Assembly (NCBI RefSeq): GCF_041538045.1
Contig: NZ_JBGOSE010000001.1
Location: 186,001 to 250,000 of the forward strand
Source: Aliiglaciecola sp041538045
Lineage (GTDB): Bacteria > Pseudomonadota > Gammaproteobacteria > Enterobacterales > Alteromonadaceae
Direction: 5' to 3'
DNA: 64,000 bases
The position numbers and the translations under genes were made by a program. A model generated the notes under the pieces. It ran no database searches, was not told the origin of the DNA, and saw nothing but the letters and a program-made list of their open reading frames with translations. This document shows, piece by piece, positions 9,596 through 18,444 of the stretch. Within the stretch, counting starts at the first letter, position 1, and every line of letters starts with the position of its first letter.

Positions 9596-10399
9596 TTAGG
9601 CAGATAGTTTACGTCTGAATATAGCTGCCACACCAATCAGCAATAACGCATAAGTTGCTGGCTCAGGAACTTGGGTTTGGCCTTCGCTCTTAGTTGTTGT
9701 GATGTTTGCTAATTTAATCGCATCATAATAATTATCTCCAGCATTACCAGAAAACACTGAATTATATACACCGACTAACCAGTATTTAGATTCAAACCCC
9801 GGTGAGATATTGGCAACGTTAGTACCAATATTATGTTTATCAGTCTGATACGTCCAACCATCATCAACCAAGTCACTCCACTTACTGCTTGAAGAAAATG
9901 GTGTACTACCTAAATCATCGGTACCTGTATAACCGACAATACTAACGTCAGAATCATTCCTATACCAACCGGCTTGAACGCTGGTTAATTCAACCGCCGT
10001 GTCAAACTCAAACAACACCATGTCATAATCAGTCCAATTACTGGAATTACCATAATTATCTAGCGCATGATGGGGGTCGCTATTATTCTCATCGTTATTT
10101 ATTGCTCCTAACCCATGAGTGTATCTCTTTAATGCAGCGCTCTCAATAAACGGGTCTCGGTCATAAGATACATTGCTAGAGCTACATTCTGGACCAGAGT
10201 GACATGAGCCGGTGTTACCGCTTGATGACCAAGCCGTTACTGTCATACCAACTGTACCAGAAGTAAAGCTAAGTGAATTAGAACCCCAACTACCACCAGA
10301 CTTTAAGTTCCAAGATTGGGTTTCATAGGTTGTAGTGCCAGCTGAAGCGTATCCTGCTACCGCCATTGCAAATAAACCTGCTAATACTTTTTTAACCAT
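9596..10399 (-). CDS. PEP-CTERM exosortase-dependent surface protein (XDP1-like)
   Basis: Exported protein of 267 residues: Sec signal peptide (1-20, ending GYASAG), a body rich in Ser, Gly and Asn, and a C-terminal sorting signal made of VPEP, a short hydrophobic helix (ATYALLLIGVAAIF) and a basic RRKLSA tail. Exosortase (EpsH/XrtA) is known to cleave such tails. The body pattern (TAWSSSG..., HALDN, DMVLFEFD, SWQAGW-like repeats) recalls the Alteromonadales family called exosortase-dependent surface protein XDP1; I recall this rather than having searched it. Two cysteines in GSCHSGPECS may form a disulfide. A sigma-54 type promoter lies at 10457-10473. No exosortase gene is in the window. 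Confidence 0.85.
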   Translation of the reverse strand: MVKKVLAGLFAMAVAGYASAGTTTYETQSWNLKSGGSWGSNSLSFTSGTVGMTVTAWSSSGNTGSCHSGPECSSSNVSYDRDPFIESAALKRYTHGLGAINNDENNSDPHHALDNYGNSSNWTDYDMVLFEFDTAVELTSVQAGWYRNDSDVSIVGYTGTDDLGSTPFSSSSKWSDLVDDGWTYQTDKHNIGTNVANISPGFESKYWLVGVYNSVFSGNAGDNYYDAIKLANITTTKSEGQTQVPEPATYALLLIGVAAIFRRKLSA

Positions 10400-10456
10400 A
10401 ACTTTATATTCCTAAATCTTCCAAACAAAAGGTCGAGACTTTTAACGCAAGAGGTT

Positions 10457-10473
10457 AAGCAATAAACGAACCA
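10457..10473 (-). promoter_or_regulatory. Putative sigma-54 promoter of the first PEP-CTERM gene
   Basis: Read on the minus strand: TGGTTCGTTTATTGCTT, which has the invariant GG-N10-GC spacing of RpoN promoters. It lies about 60 bp before the start codon. Almost the same string occurs before the second PEP-CTERM gene (11800-11817). Confidence 0.6.
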
Positions 10474-10805
10474 GTTATTTAATTTTATTTATAATCAATA
10501 GCTTAAGTGCTTTTTTGATTGTGTTGCTCCAGGTTAATTTGTCTACCTGTAAAAATAATTGACAGTAAAAAAGTTACCTAGTTTCAAGTGGCGACATGGT
10601 AAAGTTTTATCATTCTTAATTTTCTAACGCCAAGCATAACACGGAGTTAACGGGAATTCTGTATGACTTTCGTAGCATAGGTATTTGGCGATATAAGCGC
10701 CTACTGTTATGTGGAAACGCTCAAATAGGCAACATTGTTTAAAAAGAAAAAGTATATTTGTTCAAAGCAGCATTAAAATTAGTACGTGCAAGAGTGTGTA
10801 TGATT

Positions 10806-10833
10806 TTGAGCTAATTCAGGGTTGTGCTATCTT
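10806..10833 (+). promoter_or_regulatory. Possible sigma-70 promoter of pssA
   Basis: TTGAGC, 16-bp spacer, then TATCTT with a TG extended -10 element. A strong AAGGGGGAA ribosome site follows just before the pssA start. Confidence 0.45.
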
Positions 10834-10858
10834 GTGCGCTCATTTTTAAGGGGGAATA

Positions 10859-11707
10859 ATGTCGGATTCTAAACGTAAAGGTATTTATTTGTTACCGAAC
10901 TTGCTGACAACGGCTGGTCTGTTTTCTGGTTTTTATGCTGTAGTCGCGTCAATGAACGATCGATTTGAAGCCGCTGCGGTCGCGATTTTTGTGGCAATGA
11001 TATTTGATGGCCTTGATGGTCGTGTAGCGCGAATGACAAATACCCAAAGCGAATTTGGTGCTGAATACGATTCTATGGCCGACATGGTGTCTTTCGGAAT
11101 GGCACCGGCTCTTGTTGCTTATAATTGGGGATTAACTGATCTAGGCAAGATAGGGTGGTTGGCTGCATTTATATACGTAGCTGGGGCCGCACTTAGATTG
11201 GCACGGTTTAATACCCAGTTAGGGGTAGCAGACAAACGTTTCTTCCAAGGTTTAGCGAGCCCTGCTGCAGCTGCATTGGTGGCTGGTATGGTCTGGGTAG
11301 GAGTGGAATACGATGTTGACGGTAAAGACTTTGGCCTTGTGGTCGCGGTGTTAACTGGTCTAGCAGGTTTATTAATGGTAAGTAACTTTAAATACAATTC
11401 ATTTAAAGAAGTGGATTGGCACGGTAAGGTCCCTTTTGTTGGTTTACTCATTGTAATGCTGGTGTTCATTATCGTTGCCACAGCACCTTCTTTAGTTTTG
11501 TTTTTAGTCTTCGCTTTGTATGCGCTAGCGGGACCAATCAATACGTTCCGAAGTGTTGATAAAGTTCGACTAGAGGATGTAGTAGGCGACCAAGAAGAGT
11601 CTGATTGTGATTTTCCCTTATCAGCGGATAAAGGGTCTGAATCGACTCAGAAAAAACCCTCAAAACAAGATGATATGTCCAAAAAATCATCAGAAAGTGA
11701 ACAGTGA
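10859..11707 (+). CDS. pssA: CDP-diacylglycerol--serine O-phosphatidyltransferase
   Basis: Inner-membrane enzyme that makes phosphatidylserine, the precursor of phosphatidylethanolamine, from CDP-diacylglycerol and serine. The CDP-alcohol phosphotransferase signature DG-x2-AR-x8-G-x3-D-x3-D is complete at residues 53-75 (DGRVAR ... EFGAEYDSMAD). About eight membrane helices fill residues 10-240. The protein is of the membrane (Gram-positive/archaeal-like subclass II) type, not the peripheral E. coli PssA type. The last 45 residues form a charged, Ser/Lys-rich tail of unknown role. It separates the two PEP-CTERM genes but shows no functional link to them. Confidence 0.93.
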   Translation: MSDSKRKGIYLLPNLLTTAGLFSGFYAVVASMNDRFEAAAVAIFVAMIFDGLDGRVARMTNTQSEFGAEYDSMADMVSFGMAPALVAYNWGLTDLGKIGWLAAFIYVAGAALRLARFNTQLGVADKRFFQGLASPAAAALVAGMVWVGVEYDVDGKDFGLVVAVLTGLAGLLMVSNFKYNSFKEVDWHGKVPFVGLLIVMLVFIIVATAPSLVLFLVFALYALAGPINTFRSVDKVRLEDVVGDQEESDCDFPLSADKGSESTQKKPSKQDDMSKKSSESEQ

Positions 11708-11799
11708 TAAAGCAGTTAGGTGTCAAAGATTTTAACGATCTTCATTTACTAATTCTACTAGGTAATAATAAATTACTGATTAATATAATAAAAATAAAG

Positions 11800-11817
11800 T
11801 GGTTCAGTAATTGCTTT
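11800..11817 (+). promoter_or_regulatory. Putative sigma-54 promoter of the second PEP-CTERM gene
   Basis: TGGTTCAGTAATTGCTTT, with GG-N10-GC spacing, about 115 bp before the start codon. It shares TGGTTC and ATTGCTT at the same spacing with the site before the first PEP-CTERM gene. Confidence 0.6.
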
Positions 11818-11932
11818 ATTCAGTGGCAGAGGTCGCACTGCTTAGATTGTGACCGAAAAACAATAAAACAATAAAACAATAACAATAAATAATGAACGAA
11901 ATCGTTTAAAACAATAATTAAGGTTCACTAGT

Positions 11933-12523
11933 ATGAAGTATTTGAAAAAAGTTTTGCTCGCAACAGGTCTTATCGCCACTACATTAGGAATGTCTCTTTC
12001 AGCTAACGCTGGCGCAATTATTCAACAAGATATCTATGCAGATGTTTTTATAGCGGATCCAAACCCATATGGTTTAACTGAGGGTTATCAATCTATTGGT
12101 TCTATTACCTATAATACTGAAGATGCTGATCCTGCAGGGTTTCTAAGTACCGCTGAATTAGATTTATCCTTAGGTAGTTTGAGTTTAACCTTGGCTGATA
12201 GCTACGTTGGGCAATATGGTGATTCACTTGTGGCAGGTATTGACCCATTTGATATGACTACTGGTTTAGCAGTTTTTGAGGTAGTATTTGATTTGTTTGG
12301 TGATACGCCTGATTACAGTTTACTATTACTTGCTGGTGATTTTGTTGGTGGTCTAATTTTGGATGAAGTTTCTTACGATGGTGATGGCAACCGTATCTAC
12401 TTCCCAATTGTATTGGCCGATACATTTTTAGGTGATGTAACTTATGTTCCAGAGCCTTCAGCATTGGTTCTTATGCTAGCAGGTCTTGGTTTATTAGTTC
12501 GCAGAAAAATTGCTGCTAAATAA
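11933..12523 (+). CDS. PEP-CTERM sorting domain protein
   Basis: Exported 196-residue protein with a signal peptide (1-26, ending SANAGA), an acidic beta-rich body with many Asp, Gly and Leu, and a C-terminal exosortase signal: VPEPSALVLMLAGLGLLV followed by the basic RRKIAAK. It is thus predicted to be processed by an exosortase and released or anchored at the cell surface, usually in step with exopolysaccharide. The body matches no family I recognise. Ribosome site AAGG precedes ATG 11933. A sigma-54 type promoter and a terminator make it a single-gene unit. Confidence 0.85.
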   Translation: MKYLKKVLLATGLIATTLGMSLSANAGAIIQQDIYADVFIADPNPYGLTEGYQSIGSITYNTEDADPAGFLSTAELDLSLGSLSLTLADSYVGQYGDSLVAGIDPFDMTTGLAVFEVVFDLFGDTPDYSLLLLAGDFVGGLILDEVSYDGDGNRIYFPIVLADTFLGDVTYVPEPSALVLMLAGLGLLVRRKIAAK

Positions 12524-12540
12524 GTCACAGTGATGTTTTA

Positions 12541-12569
12541 AAAAAACCTGGCAGTTGCCGGGTTTTTTT
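12541..12569 (+). terminator. Terminator of the second PEP-CTERM gene
   Basis: CCTGGCA-GT-TGCCGGG stem (one G-T pair) with an A run before and seven T after, about 18 bp past the stop. Confidence 0.85.
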
Positions 12570-12821
12570 ATGCCTGTTTAAATGATTACTTGTGACAACC
12601 TGCAATTTTATTAGTTAACTAAACGGTCACTGTTTTTATCTTCTATTTGTGTTAATTAAAACGCAAATATGTAAAGCCTATAACCTGGTTAAAGTCAATT
12701 ACTCTCTCCGTATTTTAATAGTCAGCTCACGGGTTTTGAGCCCAGTAGAACCCTTGATTCTATTTTTCAGTACTCCCTGTAAATTTGGTTCGAGAAAACG
12801 TCAATTAACAGACGATATTTT

Positions 12822-12837
12822 TGGCGCGTTTGTTGCA
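12822..12837 (+). promoter_or_regulatory. Sigma-54 promoter of the flhA operon
   Basis: TGGCGCGTTTGTTGCA matches the RpoN consensus TGGCACG-N4-TTGCA with one mismatch. It lies about 40 bp before the chosen flhA start. Flagellar class II/III genes in polar-flagellate gammaproteobacteria are typically driven by RpoN with FlrA/FlrC. Confidence 0.8.
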
Positions 12838-12876
12838 AAACTCAAGATCATATTCACAACCGTCAAAAAATTGTTT

Positions 12877-14973
12877 ATGGAACTTGCAGGTTACCTCAAT
12901 CGAGTAGATAAAAATCAGGTTAAAAGCTTTATGAATGGGATTGGCGCCCCTATCGTAGTGCTAGCTATTATGGGTATGGTTATTCTGCCGATGCCTGCAT
13001 TTCTGCTGGATATACTCTTTAGTTTCAATATTGCATTATCACTTATGGTGATTTTGGTGGCGGTGTTTACTAATAAACCCGTCGATTTTGGCATTTTCCC
13101 TCTAGTTTTGTTAGTGGCGACAGTATTGCGTTTAGCCCTAAATGTGGCTTCCACTCGAATTGTGTTGTTAGAAGGTCATGAAGGCGGTGATTCCGCCGGT
13201 AAGGTTATTCAAGCTTTTGGTGAAGTGGTGATCGGTGGTAATTATGCCGTGGGTATAGTGGTATTTGCTATTTTACTGATCATCAACTTCAAAGTCGTAA
13301 CCGCTGGTGCTGGGCGTATTTCTGAAGTCAGTGCCCGTTTTACTTTGGATGCAATGCCTGGCAAACAAATGGCAATAGATGCCGATTTAAACGCGGGTTA
13401 TATTGATCAAGACGAAGCAAGAAAAAGACGTTTAGAAATTACCAGCGAAGCCGATTTTTATGGCTCAATGGATGGTGCATCAAAGTTTGTTAAAGGCGAT
13501 GCCGTTGCGGGTTTATTCATTATGCTTATCAATATCGTTGGTGGGCTGTTTATTGGTATTATTCAACATGACTTAGCATTTAGTGAAGCCATTGAAATAT
13601 ACACAATTTTGACTATAGGTGATGGTCTAGTAGCACAAATTCCTTCGTTATTACTCTCAGTAGCTACTGCAATTATTGTGACGCGCGAAAATGACTCTCA
13701 AGAAATGGGTCAGGAAATGAGACGTCAATTAGGCAATCAAAAAGCGCTTTACGTGACCTCAGCAATATTGTTCGTAATGGGCATAGTACCAGGGATGCCG
13801 CATTTAGCATTTCTTGGTTTTAGTGCCTTTGTTGGCGCTGTAGCGTATTATAATTTTTGGAACGCGAAGAAACAGGCTACTGAGCCTCAAGCCTTAGAAA
13901 ATACGCAGGAGCCAAGCCAACCTCAAGAAATTAAAGAGCTCGGTTGGGATGATGTGCAACATGTTGACACTATTGGCTTAGAAGTGGGCTATCGTCTTAT
14001 TCCACTGGTAGATAAAACCCAAGGTGGTGAACTATTAACTCGTATTAAAGGTGTGCGTAAAAAGTTGTCTCAAGAGTTGGGCTTCTTAATTCCACCGGTA
14101 CATATCCGTGACAACCTTGACCTAAACCCAAATAGCTACACCATTTCCATGCTTGGGGTAACGGTGGGAGATGCTGAAATTAGTCATGACGATGAATTAG
14201 CTATTAATCCCGGACAAGTCTTTGGGAAGTTAGACGGTAAAGCAACTCGAGATCCTGCCTTTGGTTTAGAAGCCGTTTGGATCCGCCCTCAACAGCGAGA
14301 GCACGCTCAAACATTAGGTTACACCGTTGTGGATGCAGCCACCGTTGTTGCCACACATCTTAGCCAATTGCTCACCAACAATGCTTATCAGCTATTAGGT
14401 CATGAAGAAGTGCAACAATTGCTCGATATGCTGGCTAAAAACAGTCCTAAATTAGTTGAAGGTTTAGTACCAGAAGTCTTACCTTTGAGTACCGTAGTGA
14501 AAGTACTGCAAACCTTACTTTATGAAGGTGTGCCCATTCGTGATATGCGCAGTATTGTACAAACCCTTTGCGAATATGGCCCTAAAACTCAAGATCCGGA
14601 TGTATTGGTGTCTGCCGTCAGAATATCGTTAAAACGTTTGATAGTGCAGGAAATCAACAATAACGAACAAGAATTGCCTGTTATAACCTTGGCACCTGAT
14701 CTAGAGCAGATGCTGCATCAATCATTGCAAGCCGGTGGAGAAGATGGTGCCGGAATAGAACCCGGGTTGGCCGAAAAATTGCAAACGTCCTTAACCGAAG
14801 CTTCACAGCAAAGAGAACTAGAAGGTGAACCAGCTGTTTTGCTTACTTCAGGCATGCTAAGACCGGTGTTATCAAAGTTCTTCAAACACTCAGTGATGGG
14901 ATTGCACGTACTTTCCTATCAAGAAATACCAAGCGACAAACAAATTCGAATTGTAAGTGCAGTGGGTCAATAA
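12877..14973 (+). CDS. flhA: Flagellar export apparatus protein FlhA
   Basis: FlhA forms the nonameric export gate of the flagellar type III secretion system. From ATG 12877 it has 698 residues (692 in E. coli): about eight membrane helices in the first 330 residues, the conserved cytoplasmic loop with MPGKQMAIDADLNAG, and a large cytoplasmic domain that binds chaperone-substrate complexes. I chose 12877 because the sigma-54 promoter lies 40 bp upstream and family N-termini begin here; the ribosome site is weak, so ATG 12931 cannot be fully excluded. First gene of a long flagellar/chemotaxis run. Confidence 0.95.
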   Translation: MELAGYLNRVDKNQVKSFMNGIGAPIVVLAIMGMVILPMPAFLLDILFSFNIALSLMVILVAVFTNKPVDFGIFPLVLLVATVLRLALNVASTRIVLLEGHEGGDSAGKVIQAFGEVVIGGNYAVGIVVFAILLIINFKVVTAGAGRISEVSARFTLDAMPGKQMAIDADLNAGYIDQDEARKRRLEITSEADFYGSMDGASKFVKGDAVAGLFIMLINIVGGLFIGIIQHDLAFSEAIEIYTILTIGDGLVAQIPSLLLSVATAIIVTRENDSQEMGQEMRRQLGNQKALYVTSAILFVMGIVPGMPHLAFLGFSAFVGAVAYYNFWNAKKQATEPQALENTQEPSQPQEIKELGWDDVQHVDTIGLEVGYRLIPLVDKTQGGELLTRIKGVRKKLSQELGFLIPPVHIRDNLDLNPNSYTISMLGVTVGDAEISHDDELAINPGQVFGKLDGKATRDPAFGLEAVWIRPQQREHAQTLGYTVVDAATVVATHLSQLLTNNAYQLLGHEEVQQLLDMLAKNSPKLVEGLVPEVLPLSTVVKVLQTLLYEGVPIRDMRSIVQTLCEYGPKTQDPDVLVSAVRISLKRLIVQEINNNEQELPVITLAPDLEQMLHQSLQAGGEDGAGIEPGLAEKLQTSLTEASQQRELEGEPAVLLTSGMLRPVLSKFFKHSVMGLHVLSYQEIPSDKQIRIVSAVGQ

Positions 14974-15027
14974 AATGGCACAAACTAATTTATTTAAACC
15001 AGACCAAATGCTTCTTTGGGGAACAAT

Positions 15028-16398
15028 GTGAAAATTAGACGATTTATTGGAAAAGATATGCGCGATGCGCTTAACCAAGTAAAAAAAGAACTTGGTGGTG
15101 ATGCGGTCATTATGTCCAACAAGAAAACTTCTGAAGGCATTGAAATTGTAGCGGCCTACGACCAAGCCAAGCCGGAAGCTAATAGTGAGCCTAATCAAAG
15201 AAGTAAACTTGCTAGTGAAAACAAAACGGCATCTATGTCAATGCATGCAGGAGCAGGCAATGCAAAATCAGCTCAGCCGCAAAGTGCCCGTGCAGCAACG
15301 CAAAAGGTACCGAGTTTGAGCGAAATTATTGGTGACTCTGGACCAGACAGCTTACGAGAATTACTTGAAAAACAAGCTTCTGCAAATGCCTCTGAATCGC
15401 AGTATACTGATAATCATCAAGTGGCGAATAATGTTAATAGGCAGAAACACTCAGCCCCTGAAAGCGTATCTGATTCTGCGATAAATGAACTAAAAAGCGA
15501 ATTGAACTCGTTGCGCAATGTGCTTCAATTTCAAGTCTCTGGTTTACTTAAACAAGAGCGTCAAAGTGCGCACCCAATGCACGGCTATTTAACCTCAAGA
15601 TTGATGGATATGGGGATTAGTAGTCAAATTGCTGACGACATAGTGTCATATACACCAGAGAACGCCGATGAACGGCAAGCTTGGTTATTTTTACTTAAAC
15701 TATTGTCTAATCGAATTCAAACCACAGGTAATGCTATTCTGGCGGATAAAGGAGTGGTTGCTTTAGTTGGTCCTACAGGTACCGGAAAAACCACTACTAT
15801 TGCTAAGTTGGCTGCTAGAGCTGCTCAAAAGTATGGTGCAGATCAAATTGCTATGGTAACAATTGACTCATATCGGATTGCCGCTTTTGAACAATTGGCC
15901 ACTTATGGAAAAATTATTGGCTGTAGCGTAAAAAAAGCACAAAATGCAGAAGAATTGTCAGATATACTCTTTCAACTACGCAACAAACGTTTGGTACTAA
16001 TCGATACTGCTGGTTTTGGACAAAGAGATTCTCGATTAATCAAACAGTTAGATACCTTAAATCAACATTCATGTGCTAACATCAAGAAGTATGTTGTAAT
16101 TCAAGCCAATGCTCAATATAAAGTTTTGGAACATACTCTTAGCGCATTTAGCGCAATTGATTTGCAGGGATGTATTTTAACCAAGCTCGATGAGAGTTAT
16201 AGTCTCGGAGAAGCGTTAAGTGTAGCAATTGAACACAAGCTAGCTGTAAGTTATTTAACTGATGGGCAACGTGTCCCTGAAGATATTAAAGTAGCAGATG
16301 CGAAGTTTTTAATCTCTGCGGCGGCTAAGCTTTATAAAAAATATGGTTTGATCCATACTGCTAAGTCAGAACAGAATAAATCGGCATTAGCAATATGA
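15028..16398 (+). CDS. flhF: Flagellar biosynthesis GTPase FlhF
   Basis: SRP-family GTPase that places the flagellum at the cell pole and promotes its assembly. From GTG 15028 it has 456 residues: a short conserved N-terminus (KIRRFIGKDMRDAL), a long low-complexity Ser/Ala/Gln linker (about 50-160), then NG domains with P-loop GPTGTGKTTTIAKLA starting at residue 248 and the G3 motif DTAGFGQRD. The GTG is preferred because GGGGAA stands 6 bases upstream and homologues start with this Lys-Ile sequence. It overlaps flhG by 4 bp (ATGA). Confidence 0.95.
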   Translation: MKIRRFIGKDMRDALNQVKKELGGDAVIMSNKKTSEGIEIVAAYDQAKPEANSEPNQRSKLASENKTASMSMHAGAGNAKSAQPQSARAATQKVPSLSEIIGDSGPDSLRELLEKQASANASESQYTDNHQVANNVNRQKHSAPESVSDSAINELKSELNSLRNVLQFQVSGLLKQERQSAHPMHGYLTSRLMDMGISSQIADDIVSYTPENADERQAWLFLLKLLSNRIQTTGNAILADKGVVALVGPTGTGKTTTIAKLAARAAQKYGADQIAMVTIDSYRIAAFEQLATYGKIIGCSVKKAQNAEELSDILFQLRNKRLVLIDTAGFGQRDSRLIKQLDTLNQHSCANIKKYVVIQANAQYKVLEHTLSAFSAIDLQGCILTKLDESYSLGEALSVAIEHKLAVSYLTDGQRVPEDIKVADAKFLISAAAKLYKKYGLIHTAKSEQNKSALAI

Positions 16399-17261
16399 TC
16401 GACGACCAAGCGAGAAGCTTAAGACGAATGAATCAATCTCGATTAATTAAAGTTATTGCGGTAACCGGTGGTAAAGGTGGAGTTGGTAAAACGAACATCA
16501 CCTTAAATACGGCTATTTCAATGGCTAAAATGGGCAAGCGCGTTATGGTGCTAGATGCTGACTTAGGGTTGGCAAACGTAGACGTAATGTTAGGCTTGCG
16601 AGTAGAAAAAAACCTTTCCCATGTTTTATCTGGTGAGTGTACATTGGATGAAGTCTTAGTTGTGGGCCCGCATGGCATACTGATTGCGCCTGCAACCTCT
16701 GGTACCCAATCAATGACCGAGCTTAGTCCAACCGAACATGCTGGATTAATTCGTGCTTTTAGTGAATTGCGTACCGATATAGATGTGCTTATTGTAGATA
16801 CCGCAGCGGGTATTTCCGACATGGTGTTGAGCTTTTCTCGGGCCTCTCAGGATATTATGATGGTGGTGTGTGATGAACCCACGTCACTGACTGATGCCTA
16901 TGCACTGATTAAGTTACTGAATAGAGAACATGGTGTATTTCGCTTTAAAATTGTCGCCAATATGGTGCGCAACATGCGCGAAGGACAAGAACTCTTTGCT
17001 AAGTTATCTAAAGTCACCAATCGCTTTCTTGATGTTGCTTTAGAGCTAGTCGCCACGGTGCCATACGATGAAAATATTCGTCGTTCAGTACGGAAGCAAA
17101 AAGCTATCGTTGATGCCTTTCCAGGTTCTCCGGCATCTATCGCCATCAAAGGGCTTGCCGATAAAGCGATGCATTGGACCATTCCTAATCAACCCGGTGG
17201 ACATTTAGAGTTCTTCCTGGAACAACTTGTTGCCGAAAAAGTGGTAGGTGAACAACGGTGA
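16395..17261 (+). CDS. flhG: Flagellar number regulator FlhG (FleN, MinD-like ATPase)
   Basis: MinD/ParA-type ATPase that limits flagellar number to one, antagonising FlhF and, in pseudomonads and vibrios, the master regulator FleQ/FlrA. The deviant Walker A motif GGKGGVGKT is at residues 25-33, the switch I region has LDADLGLANVDVMLG, and Walker B is VLIVDTAAG. 288 residues, the usual length. The start overlaps flhF and the stop overlaps fliA, each by 4 bp, so flhF-flhG-fliA are translationally coupled. Confidence 0.95.
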   Translation: MIDDQARSLRRMNQSRLIKVIAVTGGKGGVGKTNITLNTAISMAKMGKRVMVLDADLGLANVDVMLGLRVEKNLSHVLSGECTLDEVLVVGPHGILIAPATSGTQSMTELSPTEHAGLIRAFSELRTDIDVLIVDTAAGISDMVLSFSRASQDIMMVVCDEPTSLTDAYALIKLLNREHGVFRFKIVANMVRNMREGQELFAKLSKVTNRFLDVALELVATVPYDENIRRSVRKQKAIVDAFPGSPASIAIKGLADKAMHWTIPNQPGGHLEFFLEQLVAEKVVGEQR

Positions 17262-17989
17262 TTAAAAAGGCAGCAGCTTATCAACAACAAGCCGATTTGG
17301 CTCAACTTGTAGAAAGACATGCTTCCTTGGTTAAGCGTATTGCACATCATTTATTAGCTAGGTTACCTGCTAGTGTATTGGTGGATGACTTAATTCAATC
17401 TGGCATGATTGGTTTACTTGAAGCTGCAAAAAATTTCGATGGTTCTAAAGGTGCCAGTTTTGAAACCTTTGCTGGTATCCGGATTCGCGGAGCCATGCTT
17501 GATGAAATTCGTAAAGGCGACTGGACACCTAGGTCTGTGCATAAAAATGGTCGGGCAATAACTCAGGCTATCAATGAAGTTGAGCGTGAAACCGGCCGAG
17601 ATGCCAGAGACGTAGATATTGCTGAAAAGTTAAACGTTAGCCTCGCCGAATATCATCAGATGTTGAATGAGGTTAACGCCGGTAAAATCATTGGTATCGA
17701 AGATTTAGGAATTACCGAAGATGTTATTTCTACTGAACAAAATAAAGGTAGCGACACGCCATTTCAAGATTTGTTACAAGGCTCATTTCAAAAAGCATTA
17801 GCACATGCTATTACTACTTTACCGGAACGGGAAGCAATCGTACTGTCATTGTATTATGATGAGGAGTTGAATCTCAGGGAAATTGGTGAAGTGCTCGAAG
17901 TTAGTGAGTCTAGAGTCAGCCAAATTCACAGCCAAGCCATGTTAAAGCTGAAAAGCAAAATGCAATCTTGGCGAGCTAACGAAGAATGA
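17258..17989 (+). CDS. fliA: Flagellar sigma factor FliA (sigma-28)
   Basis: Sigma-28 that transcribes late flagellar and chemotaxis genes. The 243-residue product shows region 2 (SLVKRIAHHLLARLP ... DDLIQSGMIGLLEAA), region 3 and region 4 with the helix-turn-helix LREIGEVLEVSESRVSQIHSQA. GTG start at 17258 overlaps the flhG stop (GTGA). In the polar-flagellate arrangement it sits just before the che genes, as here. Confidence 0.95.
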   Translation: MIKKAAAYQQQADLAQLVERHASLVKRIAHHLLARLPASVLVDDLIQSGMIGLLEAAKNFDGSKGASFETFAGIRIRGAMLDEIRKGDWTPRSVHKNGRAITQAINEVERETGRDARDVDIAEKLNVSLAEYHQMLNEVNAGKIIGIEDLGITEDVISTEQNKGSDTPFQDLLQGSFQKALAHAITTLPEREAIVLSLYYDEELNLREIGEVLEVSESRVSQIHSQAMLKLKSKMQSWRANEE

Positions 17990-18027
17990 TAAAATACCAT
18001 TTGATTTAATCCTCATTGGAGACGGTT

Positions 18028-18411
18028 TTGGATAAAAATATGAAAATCCTTGTTGTTGATGACTTTTCAACCATGAGACGTATTATCAAGAATTTACTTA
18101 AAGATCTGGGTTATACCAGTGTTCAAGAAGCCGATGATGGCAGTACTGCATTACCTATGTTGCAACAAGGCGATTTTGATTTTGTGGTAACTGATTGGAA
18201 TATGCCTGGAATGCAAGGCATCGATTTACTCAAAGCAATACGCGCAGATGATAGTTTAAAACATTTACCCGTATTAATGGTAACTGCTGAAGCGAAAAAA
18301 GAGCAAATCGTAGCGGCAGCACAAGCCGGTGTTAACGGTTACGTTGTTAAGCCTTTTACTGCGGCAACGCTGAAAGAAAAGCTAGACAAAATTTTTGAGA
18401 GACTCGGTTGA
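18028..18411 (+). CDS. cheY: Chemotaxis response regulator CheY
   Basis: Single-domain receiver of 127 residues that, when phosphorylated by CheA, binds the flagellar switch. Acid pocket D11-D12, phospho-acceptor D56 (VVTDWNMP), T/S at VTAEA, and the K of VVKPF are all present. I chose the TTG at 18028 because GGAG stands 6 bases upstream; the ATG at 18040 would leave that site 18 bases away, and homologues start with MDKNMKIL. It heads cheY-cheZ-cheA-cheB. Confidence 0.95.
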   Translation: MDKNMKILVVDDFSTMRRIIKNLLKDLGYTSVQEADDGSTALPMLQQGDFDFVVTDWNMPGMQGIDLLKAIRADDSLKHLPVLMVTAEAKKEQIVAAAQAGVNGYVVKPFTAATLKEKLDKIFERLG

Positions 18412-18444
18412 TAATTAATCTGTAATGAAGTTAGGAGTGTCTGT

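Larger units (their letters stand above)
10400..10858. other. Intergenic region between divergent PEP-CTERM gene and pssA
   Basis: No plausible gene in this 459-bp stretch. It holds the sigma-54 type site of the minus-strand gene at 10457-10473 and a sigma-70 type promoter for pssA at 10806-10833. The middle part is AT-rich and unexplained. Confidence 0.6.
12524..12876. other. Non-coding leader before flhA
   Basis: The flhA frame stays open back to 12649, but these codons (Cys/Phe/Ser-rich, no FlhA likeness) overlap the sigma-54 site at 12822-12837, so I treat the stretch as untranslated. It also holds the terminator at 12541-12569. Confidence 0.7.
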
